Part shown: piece by piece, positions 1 to 5,460 of the stretch | How positions within the stretch are numbered: position 1 is the first letter of the stretch | How the letters are laid out: each line of letters starts with the position of its first letter | Source: an uncultured Oscillospiraceae bacterium | GTDB taxonomy: Bacteria; Bacillota; Clostridia; Oscillospirales; Ruminococcaceae | Assembly: GCA_900547015.1 (NCBI GenBank) | Contig: URFD01000074.1 | Location: 1 to 8,259, forward strand | Direction of reading: 5' to 3' | Length of the DNA: 8,259 nucleotides | Made by a program: the position numbers and the translations under genes | Notes under the pieces: generated by a model | The model's input: only the letters and a program-made list of their open reading frames with translations | Told to the model about the DNA's origin: nothing | Databases searched by the model: none

Positions 1-1
1 G

Positions 2-43
2 TACCACTCCGCTATCGCCGCAAAAATCGTACAGGTAATTTAA
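2..43 (+). CDS. possible 3' end of a rightward gene (partial)
   Basis: The second reading frame from the left edge is open for 13 codons and ends in TAA at 41-43. The visible residues are YHSAIAAKIVQVI, with a mixed, protein-like composition. A gene running in from the left would converge with the SPFH operon and could share the hairpin at 170-206. Thirteen codons are too few to assign a family, and frame 1 is also open, to a TGA at 73-75. This is a guess from composition only. Confidence 0.2.
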   Translation, partial: YHSAIAAKIVQVI

Positions 44-167
44 TTTTCCCTCTTTTCCGCGTTAATATTTGGTGATATTTTCCAGAAGCTTTCCACAATT
101 TTGATATTCAGGCTTTCTTTCAATCTGTTTTCATCATAGCACCCGGCTCATTTTTTATTCTGTCATG

Positions 168-206
168 AAAAAACTACCCCGCATTTTTCAAATACGGGGT
201 AGTTTT
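168..206 (-). terminator. intrinsic terminator of the nfeD-SPFH operon
   Basis: A perfect 12-bp inverted repeat (170-181 with 195-206, core ACTACCCCG/CGGGGTAGT) is followed, read leftward, by a run of T residues. It starts about nine bases after the TAA stop of the SPFH gene. In the other direction only four T residues follow, so it could also stop rightward transcripts, but the leftward reading is the better terminator. Confidence 0.85.
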
Positions 207-214
207 GCGTTCGA

Positions 215-1162
215 TTATTTTTCCGAAGCCTGCGGCTTGCTGTCGGTTGCAATCTCCTTGATCGATGCAACCAGACCAGCCATCGACTGCATCTCGCTCG
301 GGATAATCAGCTTGGTTGCCTGACCGTCTGCCACCTTGGCAAGAGCCTCGAAACTCTTGAGGGTAAGCACCTTGTCGGTCGGAGCAGCTTCATTGAGCAT
401 CTTCAAGCTGTCTGCATAAGCCTGCTGAACCTTGAGGATTGCGGTTGCTTCACCGTCTGCCTCACGGATTTTGGCTTCGCGGACTGCGTCTGCCTTCAGG
501 ATGGCAGATTCCTTCTCTGCCTCTGCCTTGAGGATTGCGGCTTCCTTTTCACCTTCGGCAATCAGCACCTGGCTGCGCTTCTGTCCCTCTGCACGCAGGA
601 TGGATTCACGGCGCTGGCGCTCTGCCTTCATCTGTTTTTCCATCGCATCCTGAATCTCAGCCGGCGGCAGGATATTCTTCAGCTCGACACGGTTGACCTT
701 GATGCCCCACTTGTCGGTAGCGGTATCGAGGGTGGTTGTAATCTTGGTGTTGATGACATCACGGGAGGTCAGGGTGTGGTCCAGCTCCAGCTCGCCGATG
801 ATGTTTCGCAGGGTGGTTGCGGTCAGATTTTCGATTGCGGAAATCGGGCGCTCCACGCCGTAGGTGAACAGCTTGGCATCGGTGATTTCATAAAAGACAA
901 CGCTGTCAATCTGCATGGTGACGTTGTCTCGGGTGATAACCGGCTGTGGCTTAAAATCGACCACCTGCTCCTTCATCGAAACCTTCTTGGCGACGCGGTC
1001 GATGAACGGCATCTTGAAGTGGAGGCCGTTGTCCCATGTCTGGTAGTAGGAGCCCAGACGCTCGACGACAAAGACCATGGACTGCGGAACGATTTTGATG
1101 TTCGAAATCAGGATGAGCAGGATGATCAGGACCAAAAGAACCAAGACAATAATAGCGGGCAT
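215..1162 (-). CDS. SPFH/band 7 (stomatin/paraslipin-like, QmcA-type) membrane protein
   Basis: This is a 315-residue membrane-anchored scaffold protein of the SPFH superfamily, which oligomerises in membrane microdomains and is linked to membrane organisation and quality control. One hydrophobic segment (about residues 3-21) is followed by a band 7 domain (about 23-175, with VPQSMVFVVERLG and the later GIKVNRVELKNILPP). A long charged coiled coil (about 172-245) is built of 11-residue repeats around ILKAEAEKESA. The C-terminal part (about 265-300, LTLKSFEALAKVADGQATKLIIP) matches the extended C-terminus of paraslipins rather than HflC or HflK. The ATG at 1160-1162 has an AAAGGTGG-type ribosome binding site (1172-1179) nine bases upstream. 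The NfeD gene ends 37 bases upstream, the usual NfeD-stomatin pairing, and both share the promoter at 1728-1756. Exact subfamily and substrates are not visible. Confidence 0.92.
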   Translation of the reverse strand: MPAIIVLVLLVLIILLILISNIKIVPQSMVFVVERLGSYYQTWDNGLHFKMPFIDRVAKKVSMKEQVVDFKPQPVITRDNVTMQIDSVVFYEITDAKLFTYGVERPISAIENLTATTLRNIIGELELDHTLTSRDVINTKITTTLDTATDKWGIKVNRVELKNILPPAEIQDAMEKQMKAERQRRESILRAEGQKRSQVLIAEGEKEAAILKAEAEKESAILKADAVREAKIREADGEATAILKVQQAYADSLKMLNEAAPTDKVLTLKSFEALAKVADGQATKLIIPSEMQSMAGLVASIKEIATDSKPQASEK

Positions 1163-1199
1163 AGCGTAATTCCACCTTTCTCTTCATTCGGCCGGAGCC

Positions 1200-1646
1200 T
1201 CAGCTTTGTTTTTCGACATACACGGTCACACCTTCGATGCGGACAATCTGCACCTCGTCCCCGGGCGCAAACTGCTCTCCCGGATTTTGGACGGCTGCGG
1301 ACCAATCCCGTCCATCCACCGAAACCCTACCCTTCTGCTCCGAGGAAATCGGCTGAAGGACCTGTGCGGTCTGACCGATGATGCGGTCAGAGTTGGTTTT
1401 GGTTTTGGGGGCGGACTGCACCTTTTTGACCAAGGGGCGGCTGGCAATCAGGCAGATTGCCGAGACAACGATAAAGATGACGATTTGGACCGTTCCCGAA
1501 ACATGGAACAGCGAGGCAATCAATGCCACCGCTGCACCCAGCGCCAGCCAGATGCTGACCAGCTGGTAGGTCACTGCCTCCAGCACAACCAGCCCTATGA
1601 CAAGCACCAGCCAAAGAATCGGGGCAAAAGACATCAGGTTACACAT
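1200..1646 (-). CDS. NfeD-family membrane protein (short NfeD1b type)
   Basis: This 148-residue protein is the usual partner of the SPFH protein encoded just downstream. About residues 5-75 contain three hydrophobic helices (APILWLVLVIGLVVLEAVT, VSIWLALGAAVALIASLF, VQIVIFIVVSAICLIA). About residues 85-148 form the soluble beta-rich OB-fold domain typical of NfeD, with IIGQTAQVLQPIS, GRVSVDGRDWSA, and PGDEVQIVRIEGVTVYVE near the end. It lacks the N-terminal ClpP-like protease domain of long NfeD proteins. The start is placed at the ATG at 1644-1646 because AGGAG (1656-1660) lies nine bases upstream. The frame is open to an earlier ATG at 1739, but that start would translate through the leader hairpin and the promoter -10. 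A role in membrane microdomains with the SPFH partner is inferred from the family. Confidence 0.9.
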   Translation of the reverse strand: MCNLMSFAPILWLVLVIGLVVLEAVTYQLVSIWLALGAAVALIASLFHVSGTVQIVIFIVVSAICLIASRPLVKKVQSAPKTKTNSDRIIGQTAQVLQPISSEQKGRVSVDGRDWSAAVQNPGEQFAPGDEVQIVRIEGVTVYVEKQS

Positions 1647-1655
1647 ACTGTTCCA

Positions 1656-1660
1656 CTCCT
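1656..1660 (-). promoter_or_regulatory. ribosome binding site deciding the nfeD start
   Basis: AGGAG reads leftward nine bases before the ATG at 1646. It selects the 148-residue form over the 31-residue N-terminal extension that would begin at 1739. It sits only eight bases after the leader hairpin. Confidence 0.8.
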
Positions 1661-1663
1661 TTT

Positions 1664-1694
1664 TTAGAAAAACCGTTGCCGGAGCAACGGTTTT
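1664..1694 (-). terminator. leader hairpin with U-tract upstream of nfeD (terminator or attenuator)
   Basis: A perfect 11-bp inverted repeat (1669-1679 with 1684-1694) closes a UCCG loop on a C-G pair, which is the very stable C(UNCG)G tetraloop class. Read leftward, the GC-rich seven-pair stem is followed by UUUUUC, as in an intrinsic terminator. It lies downstream of the predicted nfeD promoter and just upstream of the nfeD ribosome binding site. It may terminate read-through from the racemase gene, attenuate the nfeD operon, or both. Confidence 0.6.
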
Positions 1695-1727
1695 ATCAAT
1701 GGGGTTCCTGTCGCTCTCTATGGTTTT

Positions 1728-1756
1728 ATCATACCACAAAGTCCGTCGGAATACAA
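1728..1756 (-). promoter_or_regulatory. sigma-A promoter of the nfeD-SPFH operon
   Basis: Read leftward, TTGTAT (1751-1756) is separated by exactly 17 bases from TATGAT (1728-1733). The -10 is preceded by TGG, giving an extended -10 that offsets the weak -35. Predicted transcription starts near 1721, leaving a leader of about 75 bases that contains the hairpin at 1669-1694. Confidence 0.6.
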
Positions 1757-1885
1757 TATTCGCCCTTTGTCAAATTTGACCTTTTCCTCTGATTTTTGAT
1801 GATTGGCGTTCTCCGCTCTCGTCCGCTTGCGTCCGCCCTCATCCGTTCTCTTGTTCTCTAAGAAGTGACAACCTGTCCCTTCCTA

Positions 1886-2587
1886 TTAAAATGGCAATTC
1901 CTTTGCGCCCACCGCTGCCAGCGCACTGTGTGCCAGCACCTGGGTCGGGTCAACGGTCATCTGAGAAAGGCCCAGCTTTGCAAAAGCAAGCGGAAGCTCG
2001 GTGCAGCCCAGCACCATCTTCTCAGCGCCCAGCTGACGCATTTCATCCACGATGTTCTGAATCGGAAGCTCCTCGATATGCTCGTTGCCTGCCTTCACAT
2101 AGTCGTAGATCAGCCGCATGACGATTTTCTGGTTTTCCGGCGAAGGATAAACCGCCTCGAGCCCAGCCTTGGCAAATGCCCGGTCATAGACATGGCTCTG
2201 GCAGGTGCCGTCGGTTGCCAAGATGCCTGCCCGTTTGACCCCGTTCTTGCTCAGGTACTTTGCAGTTTCTTCAATCATGTTCAGCAGCGGCACCTGAAGA
2301 TGCGGCACAATCTGGTCATAGAAGCAGTGTGCTGTGTTGCAGCCCATAATCAGCACCTGTGCGCCCATCTGCTCCAGACGCTGGCCGCTCTTGACGATTT
2401 CCGGCACCGGGTCTTTGCCGCCGTGCAGCAGTGCCTTGGTTCTGTCCGGGATGTCGGTGTTGTTGTCCACACAGATTCTCACGTGCTCCTGGTCGCAGGA
2501 CGCATCGGTTGCACGAATGATTTTTTCCATCAGGTCACAGGTCGCCATTGGACCCATTCCGCCAATAATTCCGATTACTGGATTCAT
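1886..2587 (-). CDS. aspartate/glutamate racemase family protein
   Basis: This 233-residue cytoplasmic enzyme belongs to the PLP-independent Asp/Glu racemase superfamily, in which two cysteines act as acid and base in alpha-carbon epimerisation. The N-terminal GIIGGMGPMAT (6-16) is typical of the aspartate racemase branch. The two catalytic cysteines are visible as Cys83 in MGCNTAH and Cys195 in LGCTELPLA, and the length is normal. The ATG at 2585-2587 has AAGGAGG (2598-2604) ten bases upstream, so the start is firm. It is divergent from a LysR-type gene across 116 bases, an arrangement in which the regulator often controls its neighbour. Aspartate is the likeliest substrate (D-aspartate for peptidoglycan or export), but a broad-specificity or other amino acid racemase is possible. 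No clear terminator follows its stop. Confidence 0.9.
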   Translation of the reverse strand: MNPVIGIIGGMGPMATCDLMEKIIRATDASCDQEHVRICVDNNTDIPDRTKALLHGGKDPVPEIVKSGQRLEQMGAQVLIMGCNTAHCFYDQIVPHLQVPLLNMIEETAKYLSKNGVKRAGILATDGTCQSHVYDRAFAKAGLEAVYPSPENQKIVMRLIYDYVKAGNEHIEELPIQNIVDEMRQLGAEKMVLGCTELPLAFAKLGLSQMTVDPTQVLAHSALAAVGAKELPF

Positions 2588-2611
2588 AAAAAAACCGCCT
2601 CCTTTTTTAGC

Positions 2612-2640
2612 TTGCTTTCAGTATAAAGGGATGCTATAAT
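2612..2640 (+). promoter_or_regulatory. sigma-A promoter of the LysR-type regulator gene
   Basis: TTGCTT (2612-2617), a 17-base spacer and a perfect TATAAT (2635-2640) preceded by TGC give a strong extended -10 promoter. Predicted start is near 2647. It occupies the same DNA as the leftward racemase promoter. Confidence 0.75.
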
Positions 2641-2648
2641 AAAATCAA
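2620..2648 (-). promoter_or_regulatory. sigma-A promoter of the racemase gene
   Basis: Read leftward, TTGATT (2643-2648), a 17-base spacer and TATACT (2620-2625) form a good promoter, with a predicted start near 2613 and a leader of about 25 bases. It is almost fully superimposed on the rightward LysR promoter, so RNA polymerase could occupy only one at a time. Confidence 0.7.
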
Positions 2649-2658
2649 ATAGTTATCT

Positions 2659-2687
2659 GTTTATAAACTCTATAAGCATTTGTTTAT
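2659..2687. promoter_or_regulatory. candidate LysR-type operator (repeated GTTTAT half sites)
   Basis: GTTTATAAAC (2659-2668) is a perfect 10-base palindrome, and a third GTTTAT lies at 2682-2687, 23 bases after the first. The block spans about -46 to -74 relative to the predicted racemase start, where LysR-family activators usually bind. It also lies within the regulator's own leader, which would allow autorepression. Assignment to this regulator is inference. Confidence 0.45.
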
Positions 2688-2691
2688 TGCG

Positions 2692-2698
2692 GGAGGAG
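2692..2698 (+). promoter_or_regulatory. ribosome binding site deciding the LysR gene start
   Basis: GGAGGAG lies five bases before the ATG at 2704. It rules out the in-frame TTG at 2680, which lies upstream of this site and has none of its own. Confidence 0.85.
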
Positions 2699-2703
2699 TT
2701 TCT

Positions 2704-3645
2704 ATGGTTCGCAGCATGGAATATATCTATGAGGTTTATCGGGAGCGCAGCTTCACGCGGGCGGCCCGCAACCTGTATGTCACCCAACCCTGCCTGAGCG
2801 CGCTGGTCAAAAAGACCGAGCAGAAGCTGGGCTTTCCCATCTTCGACCGCAGCAGCAATCCGCTGGAGCTGACCGAGTACGGCAAGGAATACATCCGCTA
2901 CATCGAGCGGACGATGGCGTTGGAAACCGAGTTTGAAAATTACCTCAACGATGTGCGCGGGCTCAAGACCGGCCACCTGTCCATCGGCTCGAACAATGTC
3001 TTTGCCTCTCTGGTACTGCCGCAGGTCATCAGCAACTTCAACCGCCTCTATCCCGGGGTGGAGGTTCGGCTGACCGAGGGCAACATCTTCTATCTGGAGG
3101 AGCGGCTGGCACACGGCGATTTGAATTTGCTGCTGGACAATCACCCGATGGACCCCCAGATTTATCAGCAGGAGCTGTTCTGCGCCGAGCAGCTGCTGCT
3201 GGCAGTCTCCCCGTCCCAAAGCCCCGCATCCGGTCTGGCTGCCCAGCGGCTGAGCCATGCCGACATTCTGGCAGGAAAGCACCTGCTGGCAGAAACTCCG
3301 GCAGTTTCGCTCGAGCAGTTTCGCTCCTGCGCCTTTATCGCACTGCGGCAGGGCAACGACACCCGCATCCGAATGGATTTGATGTGCGAGCAGGCAGGCT
3401 TTTCGCCGCGCCTCCAGCTGGAGGTAGACCAGCTGAGCACCGCCTACAACATCGTCTGCAACGGCATGGGCATCACGCTGGTCAGCGACACGCTGGTGAC
3501 CCGCACGCCGGTCCCCGTCGGTGTGGAGTACTACAAGCTCAGCTCTCCCCATGCCGGACGCTTCGCCTATTTTTACTACAAACATTCGAGCTATGTGACA
3601 CGCGCCATGCGGGAATTTATCCAGACTGCCTCCAACCGTCTTTAA
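2704..3645 (+). CDS. LysR-type transcriptional regulator
   Basis: This 313-residue cytoplasmic DNA-binding protein has the normal LysR-family length. The winged helix-turn-helix covers about residues 1-60 (YEVYRERSFTRAARNLYVTQ, then LSALVKKTEQKLGFPIFDRS and LELTEYG). A linker helix covers about 60-85, and the periplasmic-binding-protein-like effector domain about 90-300 (GHLSIGSNNVFASLVLPQVI, VCNGMGITLVSD). It is the only clear rightward gene in the window and is divergent from the racemase gene, sharing overlapping promoters and a candidate operator. Control of the racemase, possibly with an amino acid effector, is inferred from this arrangement; the effector cannot be read from the sequence. 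It ends just before a strong terminator. Confidence 0.95.
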   Translation: MVRSMEYIYEVYRERSFTRAARNLYVTQPCLSALVKKTEQKLGFPIFDRSSNPLELTEYGKEYIRYIERTMALETEFENYLNDVRGLKTGHLSIGSNNVFASLVLPQVISNFNRLYPGVEVRLTEGNIFYLEERLAHGDLNLLLDNHPMDPQIYQQELFCAEQLLLAVSPSQSPASGLAAQRLSHADILAGKHLLAETPAVSLEQFRSCAFIALRQGNDTRIRMDLMCEQAGFSPRLQLEVDQLSTAYNIVCNGMGITLVSDTLVTRTPVPVGVEYYKLSSPHAGRFAYFYYKHSSYVTRAMREFIQTASNRL

Positions 3646-3654
3646 TTTGAACAC

Positions 3655-3687
3655 AAAAAGGGAACGCCAATCGGCGTTCCCTTTTTT
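3655..3687. terminator. bidirectional intrinsic terminator (LysR gene and hydrogenase operon)
   Basis: A perfect 9-bp GC-rich stem (GGGAACGCC 3660-3668, GGCGTTCCC 3673-3681) with a four-base loop is flanked by AAAAA on the left and TTTTTT on the right. It therefore works in both directions. It lies nine bases after the LysR stop and about 21 bases after the hydrogenase operon stop, separating these converging units. Confidence 0.93.
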
Positions 3688-3708
3688 CGTATCTGATGCT
3701 TCGGTTGG

Positions 3709-5460
3709 TTAATGCTTCGAGCGGTCCTGATAGCAGGTGTGCAGCAGCTCGTGAGCCAGATGGCTGTTCGGCTGTCCGAGGAACTCGCTGTACAGGGTCT
3801 GGATGTCCGGATTCTTGTGCGACTGGCGAATCGGCTGGTTTTTGTCCACCTGATACAGCCCGTCCATGCGGTGTTCGCGGATGGCTGCTGTGGTTCTGAA
3901 CGGCTGACCGCCGCCGCCGACACAGCCGCCCGGACAGCACATGACCTCGATAAACTGATAGTCCGCTTCGCCCGCACGAATCTTCTCCATCAGCACACGG
4001 GCATTTTTCAGGCCGCTGGTGATGGCGACCTTAATCGGGGTGCCGTCCAAATCCAGCTGGGCCTCCTTGATGCCCTCGTGGCCACGGCAGGCGGTGAAGT
4101 CCAGACTTTCCGGTTCTCTGCCGGTCACAACCTCATAGACGGTGCGGATGGCTGCTTCCATCACGCCGCCGGAGGTGCCGAAGATAGCGCCTGCGCCGGA
4201 GCCCAGACCCAGCGGATGGTCGAACTCCTCCTCCGGCAGGAAGCCGAAGTCCAGCCCAGCCATGCGAATCATCTTGGCAAGCTCACGGGTGGTCAGCACC
4301 ACATCCACATCCTGATAGCCGGAGGCATTCATCTCCGGTCGCTGACATTCATATTTCTTTGCAATACAAGGCATGATGGAGACAACGAACATCTTGTCCC
4401 TCGGAATGCCCATCTTGTCCGCATAGTAGGTCTTGGCAATTGCGCCGAACATCTGCTGCGGGGACTTGCAGGAGGAAACATTCGGCAGCAAATCCGGGTA
4501 GGTTTTTTCTACAAAGTTGACCCAGCCTGGGCTGCACGAGGTAATCATCGGCAGGGTGCCGCCGTTTTTGATGCGGTCCAGCAGCTCGTGACCCTCCTCC
4601 ATGATGGTCAGGTCGGCAGAAAAGTCGGTGTCAAACACCTTATTAAAGCCCAGTCTGCGAAGCGCCGAAACCATCTTTCCGGTCGCAATCGCGCCGCGCT
4701 CCATGCCAAATTCCTCACCGATGGCAACACGAACCGCCGGTGCGGTCTGGACAACAACCACCTTGTTCGGGTCATCCAGCGCATCCCACACCCGCTGGGT
4801 GTCATCCTTTTCATACAGTGCGCCGACCGGACAGACCGAAACACACTGTCCGCAGTATACGCACGGGGACTCGCTGAACGGCTTTTCAAAGGCGGTGGTG
4901 ATTCTAAAATCAACCGAGCGTCCGCTGTAGCCGATGGCATTGGTGGTCTGAATTGCCTGACAAGCCTCGACGCAGCGTCCGCAGCGGATACATTTGCCCA
5001 TATCCCGCACCAGCGCCGGGTTGTTCATATCCCTCGGAATCGGCTTCCAGACCTGGTCAAAGATATTGCCGCGGATGTTGTACTCCGCCGCCAGCGTTTG
5101 CAGCTCGCACTTGCCGTTTCTCTCGCAGTGCAGGCAGTCCTGCGGATGGTTTGCCAGAATCAGCTCCAGAATAGTCTTGCGGGCCTTGCGGACCTTTGGC
5201 GAATTGGTGGTGATGTCGCCTGCCTCGTCCACCAGATTGTTGCAGGCGGTTTTCAGTCGTCTGCTCCAGCTGTCCTCTACCAGACAGACACGGCAGAAGG
5301 CACGAACGCCCAAGTCGGGATGGTGGCACAGGGATGGAATCTTCACGCCGATTGTTCTGGCGGCCTCCATGATGGTGGTACCGGATGGCACGGTTACCGG
5401 AATCCCGTCGATTTTGATTGTAACCATCTTATTTGGATCAATATGCATACTGGTCACCAT
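3709..5460 (-). CDS. hydA: [FeFe]-hydrogenase catalytic subunit (HydA/HndD type, group A)
   Basis: This cytoplasmic subunit reduces protons to H2 at the H-cluster with electrons from its NADH-oxidising partners. The 583 residues show an N-terminal [2Fe-2S] domain (Cys45, 56, 59, 73), a His-ligated [4Fe-4S] motif (His105, Cys109, 112, 118), and two [4Fe-4S] motifs (Cys157/160/163/167 and 200/203/206/210). The H-cluster domain has L1 TSCSPGW (307-313), L2 MPCIAKKYE (363-371) and L3 MCCPGGCVGGG (507-517). Residues match Clostridium pasteurianum CpI without gaps at an offset of ten: the proton path (Cys309, Glu289, Ser329, Glu292, Arg296) is intact, while CpI ligand Cys300 is Ser310. It lacks the C-terminal [2Fe-2S] domain of Thermotoga-type HydA. 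The start is uncertain: ATG 5460 follows AGTAG, ATG 5448 follows GGTGA, and ATG 5427 also fits; 5460 and 5448 overlap the NuoF-like gene, suggesting translational coupling. Maturases are not in the window. Confidence 0.95.
   Translation of the reverse strand: MVTSMHIDPNKMVTIKIDGIPVTVPSGTTIMEAARTIGVKIPSLCHHPDLGVRAFCRVCLVEDSWSRRLKTACNNLVDEAGDITTNSPKVRKARKTILELILANHPQDCLHCERNGKCELQTLAAEYNIRGNIFDQVWKPIPRDMNNPALVRDMGKCIRCGRCVEACQAIQTTNAIGYSGRSVDFRITTAFEKPFSESPCVYCGQCVSVCPVGALYEKDDTQRVWDALDDPNKVVVVQTAPAVRVAIGEEFGMERGAIATGKMVSALRRLGFNKVFDTDFSADLTIMEEGHELLDRIKNGGTLPMITSCSPGWVNFVEKTYPDLLPNVSSCKSPQQMFGAIAKTYYADKMGIPRDKMFVVSIMPCIAKKYECQRPEMNASGYQDVDVVLTTRELAKMIRMAGLDFGFLPEEEFDHPLGLGSGAGAIFGTSGGVMEAAIRTVYEVVTGREPESLDFTACRGHEGIKEAQLDLDGTPIKVAITSGLKNARVLMEKIRAGEADYQFIEVMCCPGGCVGGGGQPFRTTAAIREHRMDGLYQVDKNQPIRQSHKNPDIQTLYSEFLGQPNSHLAHELLHTCYQDRSKH

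Noticed and set aside
1..40. Possible tRNA 3' end at the left edge
   Set aside because: The GC-rich start does not form a T arm with an acceptor end, and no CCA-type terminus fits.
1647..1739. N-terminal extension of the NfeD protein from an ATG at 1739
   Set aside because: It covers the predicted -10 and the leader hairpin, is not membrane-like, and lacks a ribosome binding site.
1768..1773. Perfect leftward TTGACA as a -35 element
   Set aside because: No -10-like hexamer lies 16-18 bases downstream; it is better explained as part of the palindrome 1769-1780.
1809..1858. Pyrimidine-rich repeats with several TCCG(C/T) units at roughly ten-base spacing
   Set aside because: Copies are short and imperfect, with no spacer or repeat pattern of CRISPR type; probably simple-sequence drift.
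2680..2703. TTG start extending the LysR protein by eight residues
   Set aside because: The strong GGAGGAG site at 2692-2698 lies inside this extension and fits the ATG at 2704; family members start near that ATG.
2653..3654. Leftward 333-codon frame opposite the LysR gene
   Set aside because: Antisense shadow; it would also run through the shared terminator region and has no family features.
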